Below, in pieces: positions 32,953 to 44,305 of a stretch of DNA of 64,000 nt (the first letter of the stretch is position 1; the number at the start of each line of letters is the position of its first letter). The stretch covers positions 5,590,336 through 5,654,335 of the forward strand of contig OY811982.1 of the NCBI GenBank assembly GCA_963681505.1, written 5' to 3'. Origin of the DNA: Eunapius fragilis. Its lineage: Eukaryota > Porifera > Demospongiae > Spongillida > Spongillidae. Under the pieces are notes generated by a model, which did no database searches, was not told where the DNA came from, and worked only from the letters and a program-made list of their open reading frames with translations. The position numbers and the translations under genes were made by a program.

Positions 32953-33960
32953 ATAATTCTTTTCCAAGTCATTTTCAAAATATATGGAGTATTGGTTGCA
33001 GGACCTTTGGGCTCAACAAATGTATCCAGTAGTGATAAAGTGGGTTTTGTATAGGAGATGGGAGAACATCCCAGATAATGGGCTTAATAAATGTCTTCAG
33101 TTTGTCTTACCATAGGATCTGGTCCCTACTGTACTTGAAAAGCTCCACAATGCACCATCTGGTAGTCACTTGGGTGTCTCAAAGACTGCAGAGAATGTAC
33201 GCTGCCTCTTCTACTGGCCAGGGCAACAACAGGACATAGTGAGATGGTGTGCTGCATGTGAAAGCAGTGTTTAACTCGTAAATCACCCCCTACAAGACCG
33301 AGAGCAGCAATGCAGATCGTCCTTCTCGTCCCTTTGAGCGTGTAGCAATGGATAATCTTGGGCCCTCTACCGGTCACCACCAGAGGTAAAAAATATATCT
33401 TGGTACTTGAGGATTATTTTACAAAATGGGTGGAGTCATTTCCCTTGGCTAGCATTGAAGCTGAAAAAGGTAGCAGAAGTTTTGTGCATCATTTTGTCTG
33501 TCGCTTTGGTACCCCAAGTATCCTTCATACTGATCGAGGCAGGAATTTTTATTCTGCTCTTGTTAAAGCCATGCGCAAATTGCTGGGCATTAGGAAAGTT
33601 AGAACTACTGCCTACCATCCACAGTCTGATGGTTTAGTGGAAAGGTTTAACCGTACCTGGTTAAACCTTCTAAGTATTGCAGCTAGGGATAATACATTTA
33701 ATTGGGATTCCTACTTACCCTTGTTGATGTTTGCTTACTGTACATTTGTCAAGAATCAACTGGGTGTGCACCATTTTAGCTTGTTTTTGGGAGGGAAGCG
33801 AGGTTACCCATTGATCTTTTGTTTGGCTTGCCCCACATTATCCATCTACGGAGCTAAACAAGTATGCCGTGGACCTCAGGCGGCGCTTGGACATGGCATA
33901 CAGGCAGGTCAGAAAGTACGTGGGGTTGCAACAGTGAAGGCAAAAAGCGCATTATGAGAA
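32953..33960 (+). pseudogene. Ty3/gypsy pol fragment: H2C2 zinc finger and integrase core
   Basis: Reads on from a tether remnant (RWENIPDNGLN, near 33,060) through the H2C2 zinc finger (LHNAPSGSHLGVSKTAENVR, FYWPG, WCAACES; 33,140-33,265). The integrase core is well kept in one frame from 33,358: DYFTKWVESFPL (first Asp), HTDRGRNFYSAL (second Asp) and HPQSDGLVERFNRTWLNLLS (catalytic Glu). All three acidic residues survive, unlike the other integrase pieces in the window. Stops upstream (near 33,115 and 33,272) and loss of RT and Gag make it a dead fragment. The C-terminal domain is frame-shifted after about 33,750. Confidence 0.85.
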
Positions 33961-34660
33961 ATTGTGCAATGGGAAGCCTTGCATTCAGTTGCCTCCTAAT
34001 TTGATAATGAACCAGACAAATGACTGACATGTAGCTGGGCCTGTGAAGACGAACAAGTGGTGGAGGATAACAGCAACATCAACAAAGATTCCCACAGAGG
34101 ATCTCCTCAGAAATTAATGAAGAGATAGAGACAGAGGAGCTACCTGTGGGCCAGGGGTGATCCCATGCAGAGGGCCGAGGGTGTGCCGAGGGTGTGCACA
34201 GTTACTGTACCCCTTGATGAAGATACAAGATGTCTAATTCCAGAAGATGTTCCAAATAACCTTAGACATTCAGCATGACACAGCAACAGATGGGGAGGCA
34301 ATACTTATTATGTGTAGTCTCCCTTCTTTTGAGGTGGGGAGTAGGTTATGACAATTGTATCTGTATACAAGCGCATATGTTGTTGATTTGAATTATCCTT
34401 TTGCCACACCTGTAACAGACGCTACAATACCTTAAACAGTAAAGTGTCGTGGCTTAAGTTTTCTATGCTCCCAATGCCTCCAACAGTGTTTTAGTCTCTC
34501 TCTGTGATGTAATGGACACCAATCACCTGCCAGTGCACCATGTGGAAAAAAAAGTTGGGAGTACACTGGAACCTCAAACTTGCCTTGCATAAATCAGTAT
34601 GTACCAATTGGAAATATTGCACTACAATCATAAGGTAACAGAACAAAAAGTTATATAAAC
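33961..34660. other. Gypsy 3' remnant, otherwise featureless
   Basis: Probably the decayed end of the pol fragment above (a reading with CRVCTVTVPLDEDTRCLIPE is visible near 34,180-34,245) and then unrecognised sequence reaching the 3' end of the minus-strand gene. Confidence 0.35.
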
Positions 34661-34663
34661 TCA

Positions 34664-37600
34664 TTATGCATAAGTAGAAATAGTATGCAGTTTTTTTATA
34701 AAAGAAACTTGATCACCAACTAGAATCATGTATTCACATATCAACCGTTCTTCGCTGAAAGGAATGAACATATTCTCTACAGAATCACAGTAAAGAAGAA
34801 ATTTTACCTTCTGTCGTTCAGAGAGGAGAGCAACTCTTGTTTTCAATATGGACTGATATTTTTCGGAGAGCTATATGCAGAGACATGGGTGCAGGAGGCA
34901 ATTTTGACTAAGCCTTGCAATTTAGTTAACTGACTTAGCTAATTTTGTTTCAATAATACAGCCCCAAAATAAAATGTATTGTATATACCTGTAGGTATAT
35001 AACAGTGAAAGCACACTTATCACAATGTTGTAGTACTACCATATGTTAAAGTATGGGTCAAATCGACCATTGCTATGCCAACAGTGTGCTGTAAATAAAA
35101 ACAAATTTCTTAGAACCTTTATGGTCAATGAAATGCTTGATTATGTTGAAGTTCAAAAATAGCATATTTTGGCACCGGGTATTTGAATTGTTTACTATAA
35201 TCTAGTGGGAACTTCCATCTACTAAATGATTCACAAATGTTCCATTTACTCTTAAGGATTTGGTTCTCCCAAATTATTCTTGGACTTTACCATCATTATA
35301 GGTATTGTTAAATATTAAATGCAAAATGATTTATTTGTGACCAGTTACTAGCTCCTATGTACAGTATGAAATGAAATCCTTGTACCTCAATATATCTTGC
35401 ATGGAGGGCTGTGTTACTCAGTTGAAGAGCTTCAAGATGCTTCTCTTCACTTTCCAGCTGTTTTGACAACTTTTGTACACGTCGCGTTTGTTCCGATAGC
35501 TTCTCTAATTGCAGTGGAATTTGAATTCTGACTTCCTCCAGACATTCTACCTACATTATTAGGAATGAAGCATGCTGTTAGACAGAGAAAAAAATATACT
35601 TGCCATTAGTTCCTGTCTTTGTGCAAGCTCATTCTCTGAGCTCCAATCATTACAAGAATGCAATGATGCACTGGGCATCATTTCATATTCTGTACACTTT
35701 GGGTTATTTTCATATCCAACATTACTAACAAATCCAAGTTTAGAACTGACTGGTTGATCAGTTGAACTCTTGCTATTGAGAATTTCTGCACCTACAATAT
35801 TTGACTCTCTGACAGGAGGCATACAATTAGATAGATTACTATCAGTTTCGGAACAAGGACTTAATGTCTGTTTATTAGCATCAACTAGGTGTGCTTGAAC
35901 ACCCAGAATGTCATTTGTTGTGGTAGATTGAAGAAAAGATGGATCAGGACCATGAACTTGCTTCACTGAGGCTATCTTGGCATAACAGAAAAGGTTGAAG
36001 TTGGATTATTGTCAACTGGATAACTGACCTAATGTGTTGAATTCAACAAGAAATGGGATAGTCTGAGTCTGTACATGTGATCCAGTTGAAGTTTTTCTTG
36101 GTTGGGCATTTGACACAGAAGTAACTTCCTGTGGCTTCACTGCTGTTAATGGCATGCTGTTAATTTCCCTAAAGATAGGAATTGTTTGACGCTTATAATA
36201 TGGATATATATTTTATTTGAAATAACACACAACTGAATTAATTTAATATATGGGACTGTGTGATACTTTCAAGTTTTTCCGGACGAGCAAAACACAAGTA
36301 ATGCTTCTATTGGTATGCCTAATTATAAATTCAGTGCCATTTCATTTATGATGGATAGGCATAAATACATAATTAGAAACTAATCTGTTAATTTATGATT
36401 AATTTATGATGGATAGACTAATAATGTATGCTTTCATGGAGGCAAAATAACCTGCCTGGGTAGTTTATTTGCAGGGGGAAAAATGAAAACTTATAATTGA
36501 TACACAAATGGAATATGAACACATTTTTGATTAGTTGGACTGACCAATAGTCAGTCTTATTTAGTATAGTACTATAATGCCATTTATGTACATATGATTG
36601 TTTTATGATAGCCGATGCCACTTTTTCATACGAACTAAATTTTCTGATAAAATCAATGCCGTATGTTACGTCAGATAGTCCGTTTTAAACCATATCAAAC
36701 TAAAATTGAACATACTGTATTTCTTTCTCAGATGTTTTCTGAACAGAATGTTTGATCAAACCACATGTTGCAGGAGTCTTCAGACCTATATTTGTGATGA
36801 ATACGACGTATGTGCAAAAGCCACATATTACATGCTGACAAATTTACCATGCGCAATACAAAGATGTGCATGCAAAACTAAAATTTGGTTTCCCAATAAA
36901 GCACACATTACCTAGTCCTGATTTTCTCTCCAGTCCAGTACACTCTGCAGCAGATCGCAGTTCATTACTAGGCTTTGAGGGCACTGCAGCTTTATAAACT
37001 TCTAGTGCTGACAGATAAGAACCAACAGTGTCATGCAAGTTCCCACTGGGAGTGATTTTGATTTGCTTTTGTTTGCCATCTTGAATGGAATAATGCTCAT
37101 CTGTGCTGCAAGATGAAAGTACATTTTGAAGTTTTTTACTTGCAATATTCTTGGGTTGCACAGCTACCACGTTTTCACTGCTATTGCATGAAAGGTGCAT
37201 TGTGTTGATTTGCATTTGGTAACCAGTATTAAGTTTGGGACATTGTTGATTCGTTGCATTCTGCTCCTGACTTGGCCTTTTTGTGCCTCGTGGAGAATCA
37301 TTGTTACAGCAATTAGCAGGTACAGTCTGCTGTTCATTTAAACCACTGGATGCATTTACAGACACCACTGCAGAATGTTTAACTGCATTCATACCAGGTC
37401 TGAAATAAACCTGTGCCTCAGATGCAGCAGCAGTATATGTTAATGTATTTACTGACGCTTGAATGAGATGTGTTCCTTCTACTGTGGCCTTGTGTCTGTC
37501 ATGTACACAAACAGCTGGTTTAGTCTGATATGTAACAGTTGTGGTATTTGTGCTCATGATGCAGCTTTCAGCAGGTTTTTTACGCAAAATGGGCTTTGGA

Positions 37601-37932
37601 GCAGCCATGGGTTTACATACATTCATATCCGATGACGCTTTGGCCTCGTTTTTTGTGCAGCTGTATGCTGTGGTAATACCTGTAGGCACATAATGGTCAC
37701 TGAGACATCTGGCTCCTGTAATTACGGAAGGACTACACGTATGTCCGTGTTGCAGCGAACTAGATGGTAGCAATACACTTGACTGCAATGGTGGTTGTGT
37801 CTTTGCAGTGAATGATTGTGGCTGGTTTTGTAAGATAGGTTTTTTGGAGGTAGGCACAACCTCAGGAACAGGCTGAAACACTTGTGTAGAAGTTGTTGTG
37901 AAACTATTTGACTTTGCATCACCAGTAGATTG
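34664..37932 (-). CDS. Unrecognised Ser/Thr-rich protein with C-terminal coiled coil (5 exons seen)
   Basis: Minus-strand exons by eye: 37932-36848, 36168-36029, 35971-35604, 35550-35386 and 34870-34664. The phases agree (2, 1, 0, 0), giving 654 residues with no stop; the first coding exon lies upstream and was not found. The large first exon is low-complexity, rich in Ser, Thr, Gln and Pro, with a basic TKRPSQEQ patch and no obvious domain. The last three exons encode heptad-like helices (SSENELAQRQELM, then EEVRIQIPLQLEKLSEQTRR, then LSEKYQSILKTRVALLSERQ), a likely dimerising coiled coil. The third intron would have a GC donor (ATG|GCAAGT). The final exon may instead be spliced at a GTAAAA near 34,807. 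I do not recognise the family; a nuclear scaffold or regulator is only a guess from composition. Confidence 0.6.
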
Positions 37933-39485
37933 CTAAAATTGCATGAACAAGTTGGATGTGTGAGATACCTGATATCCGAGAATACGATAATGTAAGTATG
38001 CATACACTAATCATTACTCCTAACGTGTTGAATGGTCTAAATTTTATTTGTTAATAAGGATGGATCTATGCAAGGTTATCTATACTACTTTGTGTAGACC
38101 TTTCCTATGCCTGCATGATGTGTATTCATATACAAATATAGAAATGGGGAGGAATCTAATCTTACCATAGTGGGAGATAGCGCATGACAGCCTAACCAGG
38201 TGGTTGGGGGGGGGGGGGGGGGGGGGAGGGTCTCGCCAGCTCCCCAGTGGCTGGACGGGCGCGGAGTCATAGAGTCTTTTGAATTACATGCATTTATGAA
38301 AATGATGTTTAGCGGATGCGAAAAAAAAACATATATTGATCGATGTGGCTAACCACTAGCAGTGGGGTGTTGAGGGAGGATATGCTTTCACGAGCGCTTC
38401 TAGAAACGTTAATTGATTATGGCTCAAGAGCTGCGTGAGTGCACGCCGTCTAGCTTGCAGCGAATGATGCTGGCCGAAATGTTAATTCGTTTGTACACAA
38501 CTAGCTATCGAATATATAGTTTAAGCGTATAGCCAGCCATCCACTTGAATGACTTTTCATAGTACATGATCTTGTCATGCAAATATCTATGATTATTTCA
38601 CTACTATTATCACTGCAGTAGATGTACACCATATGCTTATGTACTATTGTATCTCCTTTAATGGATTTTTAAAACATAAATTAAAAATGAACACAATAAT
38701 GAATACCGCTATCAATAGCGCTAGCTGGTGGAATTTATGCAATCATGCCATCAAACCTTGAGCTCTCTGGTCTATGCTGATCAGATGATGAGCGACCTGA
38801 TTGTATATATATATATATATTTGCATTGTCCTGTGGAAGTTTGTTTCTTATGGGAACGAACGGGATCAGTTAACATTGCTTAAAAGTACTTTACTGATAT
38901 ACAATAAATCCATGCAATAGATGGTTTGCAACTATTTATTATTCATGGATGACCTCGCCCAAAAGGACCGATCCGCCAGTGATTTACCACATGCTACATC
39001 CATGCTCAAAGTCAAATGTCCCGAATGCTGCATCCACAAAGTCGAATGATCAATCAATCACTGATATGATGACTTTTACATGTGTCTTGAAGACATCATG
39101 TGTTTTTAAGACAACATTATCATCCAGTAACATCAACGAATTGTTCTACACTCTTTAAGTACTAGTGAGATGTATTAAATTGGCATTTCGTTTCTGCCAG
39201 TTTTAAGCGTACAATAGTTGGCCACAAAAATTGTTGAATGGCTTTCTATAAGATCATGTAGTCGAATGGAAATAACGCAGAGCTATAGAATTCCTCACAT
39301 TTCCACACACACCCCCTCCCCACCCCCTTCATAAAGGTAGTAGGCCTATTTGTTAAACTTGAGTTTTTCCGTATAAAGCACACTACTTTTGTGTAAAGCT
39401 TTTTGCTGGCTGAAATGTTTTTAAACGATCATTCCATATTTATATAACAGTTTCTACTGGTAAAATTTAGCGCGGACCTGCATGT
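37933..39485. other. Intergenic; no gene recognised
   Basis: Presumably holds the 5' part of the minus-strand gene. It contains a poly-G run (38,207-38,226), a short (TA)n run (38,804-38,820) and A-rich stretches. The small open frames lack family features. Confidence 0.4.
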
Positions 39486-39840
39486 CTTTTCAGCTTGCGC
39501 TTTGGACTGCCAATTTATATATAATACAAAAACATTCTCTAACGAGAGAGTTGTTGGTATATAGGATTGACCAATGGTGGTGTAAAAAGCACGGAAACAA
39601 GAGTGACAGAAATTTTACTGGAAATTTGAAATAGGCCTATGTTTAGCACACAATACAACACACATGCCTGAGTAATGGGCTAAATATAGGCCTATTTCAA
39701 TTTTCCAGTAAAATTTCTGTCACTCTTGTTTCCGTGCTTTTTACACCACCATTGGTCAATCCTATATACCAACAACTCTCTCGTTAGAGAATGTTTTTGT
39801 ATTATATATAAATTGGCAGTCCAAAGCGCAAGCTGAAAAG
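39486..39840. mobile_element. Near-perfect hairpin element, 355 bp
   Basis: The arms 39486-39648 and 39678-39840 are complementary almost without mismatch, from the outermost CTTTTCAGCTTGCGC to the loop around CAATACAACACACATGCC. The inner part carries the family motif (ACATTCTCTAACGAGAGAGTTG, GGTGTAAAAAGCACGG). It is the youngest-looking copy of the family in the window, and its outer 45 bases are not shared with the others. Confidence 0.9.
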
Positions 39841-41457
39841 AGGCCTTCCCTTTATATATGATGCAATTTTACGTAGCTATATATAGATTATAATACATGA
39901 ATGCGTTATTTTCTGTATATCCTTAAAGTAGCCACATACACCGCCATGTGTAGAAGTCTATGCGGTATATCGCGATATCATTAATTGACCTTGTGATACA
40001 TATCGCGGCAGCCCTAACTATTGATGCTCTAATGCTTTCAAGGGCACCGTGTGGACTAATATTAGAGCGTGGTGGGTGCATAACATGCATCCTGTTGTGC
40101 TGCCAGTAATGAAGTCATGCAATACAGGCCTCACTATAGCTATCTGCATGCATCACACTGCACGTACCATTTCACTTGCACTGCCGGCTTCAACCTAGAA
40201 GTCTGAACGGATCGAATCGCAGCAACTGGGGGGCGGATAATTCTTCTTAATTATATTCGTTACACCGATCCATACATAGCTTGGACGATTATGTGTTACT
40301 CATATGAATTTCTTGGCTACCGTACGCGATTTCCGGGAACAAGATCAACCAATTGCAATTAGAATTAAAATAATTTACTAGCAAAATGGAGGGCCGGGGA
40401 TGTGGGAGGTGGGGAATGCTTTTATAATGTCCCCCCCCCCCCCCCCCCCGCACATTATAAGATACGAGATATACGTCCACATATTCACGTGCTTATATAA
40501 TGTTGAGCAATATATATGCAACCCATGTGGGTGTATGTCATCGTATGATGCATGTATAATACTATATTAGGCCATGCAAATTTGATTATTAGATTCTCGT
40601 GTCACCCGTTGTACTTTTATGGACCCCGCACCAAACTACTATTGTATTATTCATATGATCACGTGAATATATCACGAGTGTCATTGGAAAACTGAAAAGT
40701 GAAAACGAATGCCTGACCGGACAGTCATTCAAGTGGATACGCGGGTTTGACGTTTTATTCACTGTTTCACTCCCAACAAGTTTGACATTTTATAGAGAGT
40801 GGTTGGAAGCGCATGAAATGAGTCATTAATGGAGCCTTTACGCGCACTCCGTGATCTGATCGTGCAATCACACCTTTCAAGTGGTTAAACCCAGGCAGAG
40901 TGTTCAGAACGTGGTACCACTAGCCTTTTTTAGGCATTTATCATCCTTGTTTTGGAAGGTACATTGTTCTGATTCGAACAATATCACTATATAGCAGCAT
41001 GGTGTTTTCTGATCGATATCTCCCGCGTGCTTGTGTATACCTTATATAATTATAGCTTGTTTGAAAAACGGGTGATTCTCCAAAGGTTCACTATGCTTTC
41101 TCTGTTTAAAGAGATCAATGTGCCAAGAGAGTTATAGTTTTACTTTATCGTCATCGGATCATGAGTTACACCCTCGAGAAAGAGCAAAACGAGCGAAACA
41201 TCAATCCTAAATGCATGTTTACGCAAATCATGAGGAGGGTTTGTTTTTCTCTTTTGCTTTTCCGGAAAGAGTGCTTGGTTTTCTGCCCGAAACACTGGTA
41301 ATTTTAATTTGTGCATTCGACTTGTACACTGTAGCACTCGCGAATATTCACGTTGAGAATAAGAAAAAATTAATAAATTAGATTTCGTTGGGATTTGCTA
41401 CACTGAACAGTCCATGCAAGTAGAGGGATAGGGTACACAAACCGTAGGTCGCTGGTA

Positions 41458-41520
41458 GGGTTTACCGCCCATGCAATGCATGCACTCGAACAGGGTTCAA
41501 GTGCATGCATGGGCGGTAAA
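41458..41520. repeat. Strong short hairpin
   Basis: TTTACCGCCCATGCAATGCATGCACT pairs with AGTGCATGCATGGGCGGTAAA, with one bulged base, around a 13-base loop (CGAACAGGGTTCA). Confidence 0.85.
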
Positions 41521-41977
41521 CTACCGCAGAGCTGATCACCAAATTCGACGCTATTGCATGATAAATCAGTAACCATGCATGCTTCCAATCCCTCTCTGCA
41601 TGAAGTGGGATTTACTTGTACGGCGAAGATAACAAAGGTATCTGCTTGTAACAAACGTGATATTTTAATATTTGTGCTGTTGGTGATAGTGTTGCTACGG
41701 CCCCCGCAATATATACATTTCTACCAAGCACTACCACCATCGTTCGATAATGCATTGCGCATATATTAGCCGCGATGATTATAATGCATATGCGTTTTAT
41801 TTTATAAGCAATTCAAGTTTATAGTTTTAACAATCATGATTGTTTAAGTATGAAAAGTGTTTGCTTCACCAGAAGCCAACACGCGCTAGCTGGTCCGCTA
41901 GAGAGGGGTACTCTCTCCCGTCATCCCCTTAACCTGGATCCCCCCCCAGGTCCTCAGCACCAATCATATCCGTATTT

Positions 41978-42225
41978 TATCTAAAGGGGTCAGATACATG
42001 TATGACCCATTGGCCGAAATACAAATGAAAGCGAGTAGTACCTAATTTTGGTATGCAAGGTTGATGAGCAAATAATCTCGTATGCTATTCGCCGACTTAC
42101 GGTAAGCCACACCTACGCTTGGTGTTCCCCAATTGTTGAGAACAATACTAAAGCCCGCGAGCACGCTATAAAGCGAATCCCATAAAGTAGGCCTCTGCAC
42201 ACGGCTGCTCCACAAAAGAATGGGT
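41978..42225. repeat. Dispersed repeat, first copy
   Basis: Shares AGGGGTCAGA, GTACCTAATTTTGGTAT, GGTAAGCCACACCTACGCTT and AAAGCCCGCGAGCAC, in the same order, with the reverse complement of 47,475-47,762. No termini identified. Confidence 0.7.
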
Positions 42226-42299
42226 AGAGCCGTAGGAAGCACGAGGGCAGCGGGGGCAAACCCCCCCCCCCCCCAGTAGTACATGTCGCTCACTGAGTG

Positions 42300-42793
42300 T
42301 AGTCTCGTACCCAGACCCAGATTCCCAATAGCTGCGGATGGATTACATCACCGCTTCGATGAGAACGGGATACAGTAGGCAAAGGGAAGCCAGCCAGCCT
42401 GCCCGACAAACCTCAGCCTCAACTCTATCTTTTGGAGCAGCTGCTTCCTGCTTGCTTTCTGGAACTAGATTGTTTAAGGTATACTGTTTCTCATGCCACA
42501 GTCATAAAAGGACATGTGCCTGTTGGGTGCTTCATAATTCTTACTAGGTGCGCGGTGGCATGCACGATTGCACGTTCTCTTTGTTTTGAGCCTAGTAATT
42601 AGTTATGACGACACGATAATTAGTATATGACGACTCAAAACGACACCCCATTTATGTGACGACACAAAGATTGCGTAACACTCGAGGATCCACAGAACCA
42701 AAAAGTTCGACCTATGAGCCAGACCCACTTTCCACTTAGCGGTGATGTAATCCATCCGCAGCTGTTGGGAATCTGGGTCTGAGTACGAGACCA
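42300..42793. mobile_element. MITE with TAGTCTCGTACCCAGACCC-type ends
   Basis: The left end TAGTCTCGTACCCAGACCC continues for about 56 bases (AGATTCCCAATAGCTGCGG, then ATGGATTACATCACCGCT). The right end carries the same sequence inverted with three or four changes. The termini resemble those of the 9758-14582 and 18518-19756 elements. The interior is non-coding. No clean target duplication. Confidence 0.75.
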
Positions 42794-43139
42794 CACAGGG
42801 GCGGAGACATGGGCAACTGGGTTTTGCCCCACCCCCGGCCAAGTTAGAAATCAAATATTCATAGCTACAGGGGCGGTCGGGTGTCCTACGTCGCCCTGAT
42901 GACAACGAAAACGCAACATGATATCAGTAAAAAGCGGCTGTGGCGAAGCCACAGACCCTTGATATTGATACTGTAATTTGTATCTTCCTCTTTTACGCGC
43001 AATATTTCGTAGCCACGCCCAAACCACGATAATTAACGCCCCTCCCCTTTGCCCCCCTCGCAAAATAATCCGCGCCTGGAGTGTGTATTTAGTGTATGAC
43101 CCCCTCCCCTTTCATTTAAGGTGCGTAAAGGTACACAGC
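42794..43139. other. No gene recognised
   Basis: Short C-rich MITE-like scraps (ACAGGGGCGGAGACATGGGC; AATAATCCGCGCCTGGAG) without a definable element. Confidence 0.35.
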
Positions 43140-43172
43140 CCATCCCCCTCCCCCTACCACTCACACACACAC

Positions 43173-43234
<62 letters not shown>

Positions 43235-43236
43235 GC
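43140..43236. repeat. C-rich stretch and (CA)n microsatellite
   Basis: A pyrimidine-rich lead (CCCATCCCCCTCCCCCT) runs into about 70 bases of nearly pure CA. Confidence 0.95.
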
Positions 43237-44305
43237 GACCCCCACTTTTCGAAAATTCTGTATCCACCTCTGTATATATATGGGTTCATATTTATTTGCC
43301 TCACTTTGAAATACCTTCGTACACGCCTGTTTGGACATAGATTCTATATCCTACGTACCCAATGTATTATATAATGTATGGTTTTCCCGGTCATGTTCGC
43401 GAAGCCAGTTTCTTGTGAATGCGTAAGCGTAACTTCACTTAACTGGACTGGAGGGGGGAAGGAGTTTGACCGAACCCCCGCCCCGTCCCCGGCTACGGGC
43501 CGTACAGCCAGTACTGTAGCTCCCAAATAGGCAAAAAAAAACTAACCACGAATGTTATTTATGCTTAATAATTGATTTCGCGTTGGTTCATGTAAACATA
43601 TATTACCGTTCTATTTATTGCCCACCTTCTCTGAATTAATAACTGGTGAGTCTAATCTCTTCTCTAGAATATACCCTATTTCGCCGTCATACAGAGTGCC
43701 ACGTACACATGCATGTAGGCCTATTTATTGTCAGTATACATACATCACGGGCACGCGCAGGACTTCAAGTACATGTAGGTGCAATGTGTAGAGATACTCT
43801 CTGATGTGACGAGTGTTGTATTATGACTTGTGCAGCATGTGCATGTGGTTTAGGTATGTGTGGGTGAGCGCGCGCGTGCGTGTACCGTACATGTACATTC
43901 TATTGATGTTGCTTGAACAATAGTACTTCTTAAGTAATTTGGATTCCGCCAAATGTCATTGCCTCTTCTGTAGCATCGTAACCCCCTCCCCCCCCCCCCC
44001 CCCCTCCCTCTGGGGTCACTTAGCACTCACTTAGTTCAAGTGCATGTAAACGGAAAGTTCTCCCCCCCTCCCCCCCCCTCCCCCCCTCCCCCCCTCCCTA
44101 CCTTGTTCGATGAATATTATATTGACCATATATATATATGTGCACATATGTAACTGCCCTTTGTGTAGATGCTGTACAGGATAGTTATGTTATAATGGAC
44201 AGAGTGATCTTAATGCTGTGTTGCCTGTTTTCTGCAGTTGCTTACTTGTGAAAATTTTTTCGCTAAATAATAATGCAATGTATTGATATTATCTTACGTG
44301 TGCAG
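43237..44305. other. Upstream region of the zinc-knuckle gene
   Basis: No coding exon found, although the gene's N-terminal exons should lie here or further upstream. It contains C-rich tracts (43,981-44,008 and 44,062-44,099) and many TACATGTA-type words. No promoter motif can be fixed with confidence. Confidence 0.4.

Larger units (their letters stand above)
39841..42299. other. Intergenic; a hairpin and scattered repeats
   Basis: No coding gene supported. It holds poly-C runs at 40,432-40,449 and 42,262-42,274, a strong hairpin at 41,458-41,520, and a repeat (41,978-42,225) found again inverted at 47,475-47,762. Confidence 0.5.

Noticed and set aside
42978..43340. Open frames over the CA repeat
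   Set aside because: Low-complexity translation without homology signals.
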